Origin: JABMPR01 sp964508765
GTDB lineage: Bacteria; Fidelibacterota; UBA8477; JABMPR01
Length of the DNA stretch: 64,000 bases
Reading direction: 5' to 3'
Assembly (NCBI GenBank): GCA_964508765.1
Contig: CAZDVD010000011.1
Span: 1-64,000, forward strand
The notes under the pieces were generated by a model. The model was not told the DNA's origin. It searched no databases and was given only the letters and a program-made list of their open reading frames with translations. This document shows, one piece after another, positions 1 to 9,160 of the stretch. A program made the position numbers and the translations under genes. The first letter of the stretch is position 1; each line of letters opens with the position of its first letter.

Positions 1-84
1 TAGCAAAAGCTAGCTCCCCGGTCTGACCATTTACACAGATTATTTTACACCCTCTCCTCCTACTCGATCTTCTCTGGGTGCAGC

Positions 85-1809
85 TCAGAAGGGATTTCCA
101 CGCTCGATCTTAAGGACGAAAGCGTGTTCGCAGGGTTTGATGTCAGGGGTTTTGACCACCAGTCCGCGCTTGGTTAATTCCCATTCCAGGGGCTTGTCAA
201 CCCCGAGCATGGTAACGGATGTGATCTCATTGTTATACAGACCTACGAAATCAGCTTCTTCCTCATCTTCGGACTCCCCTTCAAGTATTTCCTCGATGAC
301 GTTAAGGACATTCTCTAGATTGAATTTGCCTTCCTCTCTCAGTTCGTGGAGGACCTCAGCCAATTCCGACTCGTACTCTTCTTCGTCCTCCTCGTCTATG
401 TCCTCTTCCTCCTCATGCTCCTCTTCTTCGTCATCTTCCTCTTCTTCTCCACCCCAATCGAATCCCGCCAGGGTCCTTATTACAGCTTCTTCACCAGGCC
501 AGTCAAGAAAGGTGGCATACAAGACATTATCCTTGGTTGTGAATCGGATATCCTCAGCAGTCCAGGCAATGTCTGACTCATTAAAGCCGATCATTTCTTT
601 ATCTTCCAGACTAGTAGAGCCTTCACCGGAAATAATCCAGGGTGTAGTCTCATAAATGGCTTCCCCGTTAACGTCCAGCCAGGCGCCTATACCAAGCAGT
701 GCATCCTGGGCTTCCTGCGGGATAGAGCCATTAGGAGCTGGGCCTACATTCAGTAGCAGGTATCCATTCTTTGCAACTCGATCGACCAGGTTATCAACAA
801 GGCGGTTCACTGATTTGATCTTAGCGGCAGGGACGAAAGACCAGGCTCCCTGATCGTCAATGGATGAATCAGTAATCCATTCATGATAGGTAATCGACTT
901 TTCCTGACCCAGCTCCAGATCCATTAAACCAACGCCAGGGGGGAGGTCGTGGCCTTTATATGTCACCACAACCTGGTCTCCGTGAGCTACGGAATTATTG
1001 TAGTAGTAGGCCAGGAATCGTTTGATATAAGTGTCTGGCATAAAATCCAGTCCGAAATCAAACCAGATAAAGTCAGGATCATAATTATCGATGACTTCGA
1101 TAATTTTTCCGTACCATTCATCCGTAAATTCCTGATTCGGTGGCCATTCACCAGGATCGCGATACCCACCGTAAAGACCTGAATATTTTGGATTCCCCGT
1201 ATCAAATTTCTTGTCAGCTGTTGGAAAGAAGAACCAGTTCGCGGCATGATGAAAAGCAGTAACATATTTCATGTCTTTGGCTTTAATTGCTTTTTCCAAC
1301 TCCCCAACAATATCGCGTTTGGGACCCATCTTGGCAGCATTCCACTCAGAATACTTGGTATCCCACATGGCAAATCCATCGTGATGCTCAGCAACTGGAC
1401 CAGCGAAACGAGCCCCTGAGCGTTCGAAAAGGTCTGCCCATTCCTCGGCATCAAAATTCTCACCGGTGAACATGGGTATAAGATCTTTATATCCAAAATC
1501 TGGGGTTAACTTGCCAAAATTCTCTTCAAAATGTTTCCGCTGCCAGCCATCCTCTTCATACACAGCAAATGAATACCAGGTGCCATTAGGCCCCTGGCCA
1601 TGGACCGCATAAGGTCCCCAATGTGTATAAATTCCAAACTTTCCATCCCGAAGCCATTGGGGGATGGGATACTTACGTAATGATGACCAGGTTTCTTCAT
1701 ATGACTTGGTTTCCTGCGGAGCACAAGCAACTCCAAAGTAGAGTACAAAAACACTCAAAAAGAGAACTGAAAGCACGGCACGAATCCCTGATCTTCGCAG
1801 AAGTCTCAT
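85..1809 (-). CDS. GH29 alpha-L-fucosidase, lipoprotein
   Basis: Predicted secreted alpha-L-fucosidase of family GH29, removing terminal fucose from glycans. The N-terminus is a lipoprotein signal (MRLLRRSG, hydrophobic stretch, then lipobox VAC at residues 27-29). The catalytic barrel shows the family hallmarks GKFGIYTHWGPYAV, AEHHDGFAMWD and DFIWFDFG; the Asp of WFD is the expected nucleophile. The C-terminal sandwich ends with the typical pattern GLVVKTP...CEHAFVLKI. I prefer the start at 1809 because GGGAGGA lies about seven bases upstream on the coding strand; an in-frame ATG at 1845 would add 12 residues but has no such site. Odd: about 70 residues (roughly residues 450-522, complement of 236-466) are almost pure Glu/Asp followed by acidic helix, inserted between two strands of the C-terminal domain. 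It is divergent from the 2033 gene. The family call is firm; the exact linkage is not visible. Confidence 0.93.
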   Translation of the reverse strand: MRLLRRSGIRAVLSVLFLSVFVLYFGVACAPQETKSYEETWSSLRKYPIPQWLRDGKFGIYTHWGPYAVHGQGPNGTWYSFAVYEEDGWQRKHFEENFGKLTPDFGYKDLIPMFTGENFDAEEWADLFERSGARFAGPVAEHHDGFAMWDTKYSEWNAAKMGPKRDIVGELEKAIKAKDMKYVTAFHHAANWFFFPTADKKFDTGNPKYSGLYGGYRDPGEWPPNQEFTDEWYGKIIEVIDNYDPDFIWFDFGLDFMPDTYIKRFLAYYYNNSVAHGDQVVVTYKGHDLPPGVGLMDLELGQEKSITYHEWITDSSIDDQGAWSFVPAAKIKSVNRLVDNLVDRVAKNGYLLLNVGPAPNGSIPQEAQDALLGIGAWLDVNGEAIYETTPWIISGEGSTSLEDKEMIGFNESDIAWTAEDIRFTTKDNVLYATFLDWPGEEAVIRTLAGFDWGGEEEEDDEEEEHEEEEDIDEEDEEEYESELAEVLHELREEGKFNLENVLNVIEEILEGESEDEEEADFVGLYNNEITSVTMLGVDKPLEWELTKRGLVVKTPDIKPCEHAFVLKIERGNPF

Positions 1810-1948
1810 TGCATTTCCTCCCATTTTCGATAACGATAGTTTCAAACAGTAAGTAAGGTAGTGTTTGTTATAGCCATTTCAACTATATTAATCATGACAC
1901 CGTTCAGCAAACTGTTTTAAGGGCATTCTCAAGCGGGTCAGATAGAGA

Positions 1949-1978
1949 TTCTTGCTTGCTGTATAACGCAAGCGAGAA
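1949..1978. promoter_or_regulatory. Inverted repeat in divergent intergenic region
   Basis: The 223 bases between the GH29 gene (minus) and the SGNH gene (plus) hold an imperfect inverted repeat, TTCTTGCTTGC, 8 bases, GCAAGCGAGAA (10 of 11 positions pair). It sits about 55 bases before the plus-strand start. It could be an operator for a sugar-responsive regulator or a leader hairpin; there is no T-run, so a terminator is unlikely. Function is inferred from position only. Confidence 0.4.
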
Positions 1979-2032
1979 GAGGAGTACTATGGTGGGTAAA
2001 CAACTTATCCTGAACAATATCGTGAGGTCGTC

Positions 2033-3376
2033 ATGAAACACTATTTCATTTGTTTATTCATTCTCATCGTTGGTGCACAGGCTATGGAATTCAAGCCGAC
2101 CTCCGCTCCAGTTGAACTTGAGAATGGTGATCACTTTGCTTTCATTGGAAATAGCATTACCCATCAATGCCTCTACACGCAGTATGTTGAGGACTATTAC
2201 TACACCCGCTTTCCAGCAAAACGACTCTACTTTCACAACACCGGGGTCAGTGGGGATTTTGCGGGGGATGTGCTCGCCCGTCTGGATGATGACATTCTGA
2301 TCCACCAACCGAAATACGCAACAATTCTTATCGGTATGAATGATGGGGAATACCGGAAATTTGACCATGAGGTCTTGGAGAATTATAAGCGTGATATGAC
2401 AATGATCCTGGATCGACTGAAATCGGCCGGTATCAAGGCCATTCCTATGACGCCAACCATGTTTGACCTGCGGGCGCATGAAATGCTTGGGGAAGAAGCG
2501 AAGATAGAAAACGCCTCTGCGATTCATTATAACGCCACCCTCTCATTCTTCGGTATGTGGTGTCTGCAGATGGCCAACGATCGGGGATTGGGTTTCGTGA
2601 ACATGTTCGAACCTCTGAATCGAATTACACGCAAGGGGCGGGATACTGATCCTGAATTCACACTCATAGAGGATGCCGTCCATCCAGGGCCTGCAGGTCA
2701 ACTCATCATGGCTCTGGCGCTGCTGGAGGATATTGGTGCAACTCCCATAGTCTCTGACATTCATATCAATGTCCAGGGCAGATCCTGGAACGCCATTGAG
2801 GTCGTAGGCGGTGAGTTGATCCCAATGGCAAAGCGAGAGCTTCGATTCGCTTTCAATGCCCAGAGTTTACCTTGGGTTGTCCCAGACGATGCACAAACAG
2901 GATATGAACTCTGCGATGCTGGTAGTCGCATGAGTGTCGAACAATTTGCTGTTACAGGATTGAAGACAGGCAGCTACGAATTGCTCATTGACGAAACAAT
3001 TATCGGTAGATACGACAATCTGCAATTGGCAGCAGGCATTCAGTTGCAGAACAATCCCAAAACACCGCAATACCAGCAGTCGCTGAAAATCGCTGAATTC
3101 AATAAAAAGCGGAACGAGGAACATGTCGGGGAGCTTCGTGATCTATGGCTGGTGAAAAAGATACTGGATCATGTTAAGAATAATCCTGATGAACTCGAGC
3201 CGGGTGAATGGGAAGAAATCCAGGAATGGCTAGGAATCGAGAATGTTGATGAATTCTTCGTAGAATTTGATGCGGCAGTTCAACAAGAACTCGAAGCAGC
3301 TGCCGATCTTGAGGCAGAGCTCTATGGGATGAATAATCCCATAGAGCATATTTATGAATTGAGGTTGGTAAAATAA
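2033..3376 (+). CDS. SGNH/GDSL-family hydrolase (carbohydrate esterase-like)
   Basis: Secreted esterase of the SGNH fold, likely removing acyl groups from a polysaccharide. A short signal peptide (about residues 1-17, ending AQA) is followed by the SGNH blocks: FIGNSITHQ with the nucleophilic Ser, LIGMNDG with the block III Asn, and DAVHPG with the Asp/His pair. The usual C-terminal extension of this subfamily follows (LRDLWLVKK). Between that and the final strand IEHIYELRLVK lies an acidic, helix-forming stretch (about residues 360-415, bases 3110-3280) that looks like an insertion. GAGG precedes the ATG. The next gene fragment begins two bases after the stop, suggesting one transcript. The family call is strong; the substrate is unknown. 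Confidence 0.85.
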   Translation: MKHYFICLFILIVGAQAMEFKPTSAPVELENGDHFAFIGNSITHQCLYTQYVEDYYYTRFPAKRLYFHNTGVSGDFAGDVLARLDDDILIHQPKYATILIGMNDGEYRKFDHEVLENYKRDMTMILDRLKSAGIKAIPMTPTMFDLRAHEMLGEEAKIENASAIHYNATLSFFGMWCLQMANDRGLGFVNMFEPLNRITRKGRDTDPEFTLIEDAVHPGPAGQLIMALALLEDIGATPIVSDIHINVQGRSWNAIEVVGGELIPMAKRELRFAFNAQSLPWVVPDDAQTGYELCDAGSRMSVEQFAVTGLKTGSYELLIDETIIGRYDNLQLAAGIQLQNNPKTPQYQQSLKIAEFNKKRNEEHVGELRDLWLVKKILDHVKNNPDELEPGEWEEIQEWLGIENVDEFFVEFDAAVQQELEAAADLEAELYGMNNPIEHIYELRLVK

Positions 3377-3378
3377 AC

Positions 3379-3753
3379 ATGAATTATCCAAGGACAATAT
3401 CCGTCTTGATGGGCACCCTGATCTCACCATTTCTCGTCAGCAGCATGTTGTTGGCTCAAGGAGCGGAACAATTTTATGCATATCACACGAAGATCAATTC
3501 GGGGGAATCATGGGAAGCCCATTCCCGTACAGCAAGACATGCTGATCTCATTGTCCAAATGGAGACCGGCCAGCTAATTTTTCATCGAAAGTACAGTTAT
3601 CGACCTTACTGGAAATCCGAAGTGGGTGAATGGCTGGTGAATGAGATCATCCCGCTGGCTACGTATCCCAGCATGTGGTCAGGACCTATTCAACGTTTGT
3701 TGACATACGCCTCAGAGAAAACCTTGAAGCAGTCCTTTAAAACCCTTAGCTGA
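3379..3753 (+). pseudogene. 5' remnant of LamG-family protein paralogue
   Basis: A short reading frame with a signal peptide (ending LLAQG) whose residues about 30-95 match the N-terminal module of the 931-residue protein at 42312: FYAYHTKINSGESWE against FGGYYTKVNSGEEFE, and YSYRPYWKSEVGEWLVNEIIP against SSYLPYWETSAGKWFVEELIP. After IIP the similarity stops; the neighbouring frame around 3670-3735 reads TFVDIRLRENLEAVL, which resembles the continuation YSRIALIESNAEQTVV, so a frameshift near 3660 is likely, followed by loss of the remaining about 800 residues. The fragment is about 124 codons against 931 in the paralogue. I therefore call it a truncated relic, not a small functional gene. It lies between the SGNH gene and the CocE-type hydrolase, same strand. 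Confidence 0.75.
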
Positions 3754-3771
3754 TACAAAAGGGAGCATAAA

Positions 3772-5496
3772 ATGCCAAGAAATCGTGACTCACGACTTAG
3801 TTCTATAGTCATTCTGATGGTCCTATTATCATTGTGTGCTTGCTGTATTGCTCCTTCTGTACGCATAGAGAAGGATGTGATGATCCCCATGCGTGATGGG
3901 GTAGAGTTAGCGGCAAATATCAGCAGACCTGATTCCCAAAGCAGTTTTCCAGTGATCATTGTGCGGACACCTTATGACAAGGACAATGAAGAAGATGGTG
4001 ATTGGGGCGAATATTGGGCGGAACAGGGCTATGTCTTTGTATTGCAAGACTGCCGGGGTACTGGGAATTCTACAGGAGAATGGTACCCGGCCATTCATGA
4101 ACGTGCTGATGGTGTGGATACCCGGGAGTGGGTCTTAAAACAGCCTTGGTGTAATGGATCTATTGGCACCACCGGTGGCTCCTATCTGGGATTTACCCAA
4201 TTTGCGGCATCGCTGGACTCAACAACCGCCATCAAGGCCATGTTTCCAGAGATCGCCCTCATGGACTGGTATGACGGTGTTACCTACATTGATGGCGCTC
4301 TTAGCATTGGTACCGTGATGAACTGGGGTCTGGAAATGGCGGAACCCAGTATGGGTGAAGGGATTCACGTCAATTGGGAAGAGAGTGATCAGGATCGAGT
4401 ATTCCGTACTTTACCTCTCATCGATTTCGATAAAAATGTCGGGATGCGGTTGCCCTGGATGCGCGACTGGATATTGAATCCAAGCTACAATGAATACTGG
4501 GCACCACTCAATATCGACAGCCTGAAAACACAGTGTGAGACACCGCTGATAGCGGTGAGTGGTTGGTACGACATTTTTATGCATCAGGCTCTGGAGTACC
4601 AGGCTCATGCCATTGAGAACGGAAAACAGGATCAGCATCTCATCATTGGACCCTGGGCGCATGGCCCCAACTGGGTAGAGGGTGAACGAGAATTGGGAGA
4701 GAACCACGAACTAGATTTCGATTCCATCCAGATGAGTTGGTTTGGGAAGTGGCTGAAGGGCGAAGAGTGGAAGGAAGAACTGGCTCCCATCAAACTCTAT
4801 GTCATGGGTTCCAATGTCTGGCGGAACGAACAGGAATGGCCGCTGGCAAGAACGCAATACACCAACTACTACCTACACAGTGATGGTTCAGCGAACACAG
4901 CCAGGGGTAATGGCAGGCTGTCCTTGAGCACACCCGGTGATGAACCCCAGGATCAGTTCCAATATGAACCCCATGATCCTGTACCTACCTTGGGCGGATC
5001 ACTCCTTTTTGGGGAACCAGGTCCCATGGATCAGGAGGATATCGAGAAGCGTCATGATGTGCTGGTGTATACCAGTGAAGTGCTGAAAGAGCCCCTGGAA
5101 GTGACCGGCCCTGTAAAGTTGATCCTGCACGCCTCCAGTGATTCCAGGGACACAGATTGGACTGGCAAACTGGTGGATGTCTACCCAGATGGCCGCGCCT
5201 TTAATCTTTGCGACGGAGTCATCAGGGCACGCTACCGTCACGGCCCGTCCAATCCAGAGCTCATCACACCGGATAAAGTCTACCGCTATGAGATCGATCT
5301 ATGGGCTACCAGCAACGTCTTTTTGCCGGGCCACAGAATCAGGGTGGAAATATCCAGTTCGAATTTCCCCCGCTTCGACAGAAATCCTAATACCGGGAAC
5401 ACCTTCGGAATGGATGCAGACATCCGTACTGCAGAGCAGACCGTATATCATGACAAACTTTACCCATCATACATTTTGCTGCCGGTGATTGGGTGA
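3772..5496 (+). CDS. CocE/NonD-family alpha/beta hydrolase, lipoprotein
   Basis: Hydrolase of the CocE/NonD (peptidase S15-like) family; members hydrolyse acyl esters, amides or X-Pro peptides. The N-terminus is lipoprotein-like (hydrophobic core then LCACC). The catalytic domain begins with IPMRDGVELAANI, continues with RTPYDKD and the oxyanion-region motif QDCRGTGNSTG, and has the nucleophile elbow GGSYLG near residue 140. The C-terminal jelly-roll typical of the family (TGPVKLILHASSDSRDTDWTGKLVDV, given here only as its position, about residues 440-465) is complete, and the length of 574 is normal. AGGGAG lies just upstream of the ATG. Inside a glycan cluster it is probably a deacylase, but that is inference. 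Confidence 0.85.
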   Translation: MPRNRDSRLSSIVILMVLLSLCACCIAPSVRIEKDVMIPMRDGVELAANISRPDSQSSFPVIIVRTPYDKDNEEDGDWGEYWAEQGYVFVLQDCRGTGNSTGEWYPAIHERADGVDTREWVLKQPWCNGSIGTTGGSYLGFTQFAASLDSTTAIKAMFPEIALMDWYDGVTYIDGALSIGTVMNWGLEMAEPSMGEGIHVNWEESDQDRVFRTLPLIDFDKNVGMRLPWMRDWILNPSYNEYWAPLNIDSLKTQCETPLIAVSGWYDIFMHQALEYQAHAIENGKQDQHLIIGPWAHGPNWVEGERELGENHELDFDSIQMSWFGKWLKGEEWKEELAPIKLYVMGSNVWRNEQEWPLARTQYTNYYLHSDGSANTARGNGRLSLSTPGDEPQDQFQYEPHDPVPTLGGSLLFGEPGPMDQEDIEKRHDVLVYTSEVLKEPLEVTGPVKLILHASSDSRDTDWTGKLVDVYPDGRAFNLCDGVIRARYRHGPSNPELITPDKVYRYEIDLWATSNVFLPGHRIRVEISSSNFPRFDRNPNTGNTFGMDADIRTAEQTVYHDKLYPSYILLPVIG

Positions 5497-5539
5497 AATC
5501 GTACTTACATCAACTTGAAATAACCAGGAACTCTTTTCA

Positions 5540-8500
5540 GTGAATTTCAGATCATTGCTCCTCGTCTTGCTGCTGCCTGGCTTCCCGTTAATGTTGGAAG
5601 CACAATCACTCGTCATCAATGAGGTCATGTCCTCAAACAGTATCACCGTTGCTGATGAAGATGGAGATTATCCTGACTGGTTGGAACTCTTCAACAGCGG
5701 TAGCGGAACAGCGGATCTTTCCGGCTATTGGCTATCCGATGACAATACAATCTTCCAGAAATGGCAATTTGGTGATGTTGAGATCGGACCTGAAAGTTTT
5801 TTGCTGGTTTTCGCATCAGATAAGGACCGGCAAGGTTCGGTTGAGCATTGGAACACAGTGATCGATAGAGGTGACGAATGGCGATATATGCTCCCGGACG
5901 AACAACCAGATGAAGCCTGGAAGACGCTTGAATTCGATGATTCTGACTGGCTGGTTGGGGAAACTGGTATCGGCTATGGAGACGACGACGATGAAACAAT
6001 AATTGATCACACAGTCTCCATGTACACTCGGAACCAATTTCAGATCACTGATATGGATATCGTGCTACATGCCATCCTGCATATTGACTTTGATGATGCC
6101 TTTGTCGCCTATCTAAACGGAGAAGAAATTGCACGTGATAATATTGGTGATCCGGGTAATGAACCAGGATTTGAAGACGAAGCAGAAGATGACGGATTTG
6201 AGGCCCGGATGTATGAAGGTGGGCTTCCCCACCGATACGATATAGATGATGCCGCAGAGCTCCTCCGGGAAGGTGATAATATTCTCGCAATTCAAGTTCA
6301 TAATTTGGGGAGCGAATCCTCTGACATGAGTTTCATACCATTCCTAACTCTGCAACAGGAGAACTCATCTGGTATTACCCCGCCACCGCTTGTTTTGCAG
6401 CTTAGCGGTAGCAGTATTCACACAAATTTCAAGATCAAATCGGCAGGAGAATCCCTGTTTCTCTCAGATCCCTCAGGTGAACCGCTTGACTCACTCTTCA
6501 CAGGGGTATTGACCACAGATGTCTCTATCGGCCGAAAGCCAGACGGAGATCCTAATTGGGTCTATTTCCACCAACCCACACCTGGAGGATCGAACATCAG
6601 CATGGGATCGGATACTCTAATCACCGGTGGTGTACCAGTCTTCTCCCATGCAGCTGGATTCTATCTGAATGGTATTGACCTGGAATTGGCTGCCGATATG
6701 GGTGGAGCTACGATCTATTATACCACCGATGGTTCTATCCCCAGCGAATCATCGGAGGAATACACGGGTCCCATATTGATGAATAACTCTGCGGTGATCC
6801 GTGCACGGACATTCATTCCCGGGTTGTTTCAGAGCCCTGTAGTTACGAACAGCTATTTGATCAATGAGCCCAGCCAGCTGCCGGTCTTCTCCATCACGTC
6901 GCCGCCGGATGAATTCTGGCCGATATACAATTGGCGGCATGATGATGAGACCGAGGCCCATATTGAATTCTTCGAAGCCGATGGGGTGTTGGCCTTTGAA
7001 CACGACGTAGGGGTGGAGGTGTTCGGTTCCGGTTCTTCAGGTTTTGAGCAGAAGTCACTGTCCATCTTCTTCAGGAGCATCTACGATGTTGGCGAGTTGA
7101 GCTACAATATCTTTCCGGAACTGCCTTTTGAGGAATATGAGTCCATCCTGCTTCGCAATGGAGGAAATGACTGGTGGTCAACCCTGATTAGAGATCCCCT
7201 GAGCAGCAATGGTCTCATGGAAGGCACCAATCTCGATTACCAGGAATACAGGTCTTCCAAAGTCTACATAAATGGCGAATTCTGGGGCATCTACAACCTG
7301 CGTGAGAAGGTAAATGAACATTTTCTCAAGGATCACCATTTTGTGGATGAGGAAGATCTGGACTTGTTGCAGTACAAGGAGCTGGTGACACCGGAGATCA
7401 TCCATGGGGATCTGGAACACTATGATCACCTCATTGATTATCTGGATAATCATAACCTGGCTTATCCCCAGGATTATGAATACGTCCAAACCCTCATCGA
7501 CATTGATAATTACATCGATTACCAGATCATTGAAATTTATTCGACTAATATCGACTGGCCGGCGAACAACAACAAATTCTGGCGGCCGCGACATGCAGGG
7601 GGTAAATGGCGTTGGATCCTGTTCGACACTGATACGGGTTATAGTCTTTGGGATGAGGAAGCCTGGAAGTTCGATCATATCGAACATGCTACTAATTCTG
7701 GTGGTAGTCTTGAGGAAGGCTGGCCCAATCCTCGCTGGTCAACCTACATTTTTCGAAAGCTCCTGGAGAACCCGGATTTCAAACATGATTTTATTAATCG
7801 ATTCGCGGACTACCTGAATACCCGATTCTCAGCTGAGAATGCCCTGGAAAAAGTCGTCAGTTTCCACGCAGGTATTAGTTCTGAGCTACCTGCGCATCTT
7901 GAAAGATGGGACCGATCCCAGGGGGACTACAATGGTGAGCTGAATAAGGTGAAGACCTTTGTCCAGGAACGACCTAAATTTGTCCGCAGACATTTGATCA
8001 GTAATTTCGATCTTGAGGATACCATCACGGTCTCTATCTCAATTGAACCCCCGGATGCGGGCGTGGTGAAATTCAATTCGATGCTGCTTGAAGATGATCA
8101 TTGGCAGGGGATCTATTTCACCGAAGCCCCCATCAGACTATCAGCAAGTCCCCATCCGGGTTACATTTTTAAAGAATGGCTCGGTTCGGATGTACAAGGC
8201 CAGACGATTACACCTTATCCATCAGCAGCAAACGACATCGTTGCCTTGTTCGAAGCTGATACTGGAGGCACCCTGGTAATTAATGAGATCAACTACAAAT
8301 CGGGACCCTTGAGCAATCCACGGGACTGGTTTGAACTTTTCAATAACAGCCCCGGTGAAATCACGCTAACAGGCTGGACACTGGAGGATAGGGCAGATAC
8401 CAATATATATGCCTTCCCACAGAACACGCGTATGGAGAGTGGTGATTACCTGGTGGTCTGTCGCGATCTGGATCAGTTCACTGCAGCTTTCCCGGACGTT

Positions 8501-9115
8501 GAGAATGTAATTGGTAGTTTTGCTTTCGGTTTGAGTGACAAAGGTGATGCCATCAAGATATTTGACGAAAGTAACCAAATTGTGGACTCTCTGACTTATT
8601 GGGTTGATACACTCTCCTGGAGCGGAATCCCGGATGGCAATGGACCTACGCTGGAGCTCATTAATCCTTACTCTGACAATGCGCTGCCGTTGAATTGGTC
8701 AGCTTCAGATCGGTTTGGAACACCCGGAAAACAGAATTCTCGATATGACATCACGCATGTTTTTGATCCAGATACAAGCTTTATACCTGACACAAGCATA
8801 ACACCTCCGCCTGAAGAACCTGATACCACCATTAGCCTAGATTTTGAAGACATGGTGGTCTACCCAAATCCATTCGTTGAATACACACATATACGATACA
8901 AACATGAAGATTGGGCTCAAGTCAAAATCTCTATTTATAACCTCCTCGGTCAGGAGGTGTCAATTCCCGTAATTGGCTATCATAATGGCAAGGAGAGGGA
9001 TGTGACCTGGTATGCAGTAAGCGATGATGGAGAGCCGCTAGCAAAGGGTATCTACCTATGCGCAATGAGTTTGGATTCAAAGGTCAAGGCTGTCAGAAAA
9101 ATTCTGATCCTTTAA
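5540..9115 (+). CDS. CotH-kinase/LTD multidomain secreted protein with T9SS sorting domain
   Basis: A 1191-residue secreted protein. Domains in order: signal peptide (1-21, ending LEAQS); a lamin-tail-like domain (22-110, SLVINEVMSSNS, PDWLELFNSG); a sugar-binding-like sandwich (about 105-255); a chitobiase-type C-terminal Ig domain (about 375-445, TIYYTTDGSIPS); a CotH-kinase domain (about 455-815, WWSTLIRDPLS, KVYINGEFWGIYNLREKVN, WRWILFDTDTGY); a second lamin-tail domain (about 910-1040); and a C-terminal Por/T9SS sorting domain (VVYPNPF...NLLGQEV...AKGIYL). CotH proteins in spore coats are atypical protein kinases; the role in glycan clusters is not established. The start is GTG with AGGA ten bases upstream. 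Likely exported and anchored at the cell surface. Confidence 0.85.
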   Translation: MNFRSLLLVLLLPGFPLMLEAQSLVINEVMSSNSITVADEDGDYPDWLELFNSGSGTADLSGYWLSDDNTIFQKWQFGDVEIGPESFLLVFASDKDRQGSVEHWNTVIDRGDEWRYMLPDEQPDEAWKTLEFDDSDWLVGETGIGYGDDDDETIIDHTVSMYTRNQFQITDMDIVLHAILHIDFDDAFVAYLNGEEIARDNIGDPGNEPGFEDEAEDDGFEARMYEGGLPHRYDIDDAAELLREGDNILAIQVHNLGSESSDMSFIPFLTLQQENSSGITPPPLVLQLSGSSIHTNFKIKSAGESLFLSDPSGEPLDSLFTGVLTTDVSIGRKPDGDPNWVYFHQPTPGGSNISMGSDTLITGGVPVFSHAAGFYLNGIDLELAADMGGATIYYTTDGSIPSESSEEYTGPILMNNSAVIRARTFIPGLFQSPVVTNSYLINEPSQLPVFSITSPPDEFWPIYNWRHDDETEAHIEFFEADGVLAFEHDVGVEVFGSGSSGFEQKSLSIFFRSIYDVGELSYNIFPELPFEEYESILLRNGGNDWWSTLIRDPLSSNGLMEGTNLDYQEYRSSKVYINGEFWGIYNLREKVNEHFLKDHHFVDEEDLDLLQYKELVTPEIIHGDLEHYDHLIDYLDNHNLAYPQDYEYVQTLIDIDNYIDYQIIEIYSTNIDWPANNNKFWRPRHAGGKWRWILFDTDTGYSLWDEEAWKFDHIEHATNSGGSLEEGWPNPRWSTYIFRKLLENPDFKHDFINRFADYLNTRFSAENALEKVVSFHAGISSELPAHLERWDRSQGDYNGELNKVKTFVQERPKFVRRHLISNFDLEDTITVSISIEPPDAGVVKFNSMLLEDDHWQGIYFTEAPIRLSASPHPGYIFKEWLGSDVQGQTITPYPSAANDIVALFEADTGGTLVINEINYKSGPLSNPRDWFELFNNSPGEITLTGWTLEDRADTNIYAFPQNTRMESGDYLVVCRDLDQFTAAFPDVENVIGSFAFGLSDKGDAIKIFDESNQIVDSLTYWVDTLSWSGIPDGNGPTLELINPYSDNALPLNWSASDRFGTPGKQNSRYDITHVFDPDTSFIPDTSITPPPEEPDTTISLDFEDMVVYPNPFVEYTHIRYKHEDWAQVKISIYNLLGQEVSIPVIGYHNGKERDVTWYAVSDDGEPLAKGIYLCAMSLDSKVKAVRKILIL

Positions 9116-9160
9116 TACTCAGTCCGATCCTCAGCTAATAGCTGTAAAGGGGAGTGCGAA

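Noticed and set aside
137..655. Long plus-strand frame rich in Ser
   Set aside because: It is the antisense reading of the Glu/Asp codon run in the fucosidase gene and has no ribosome-binding site.
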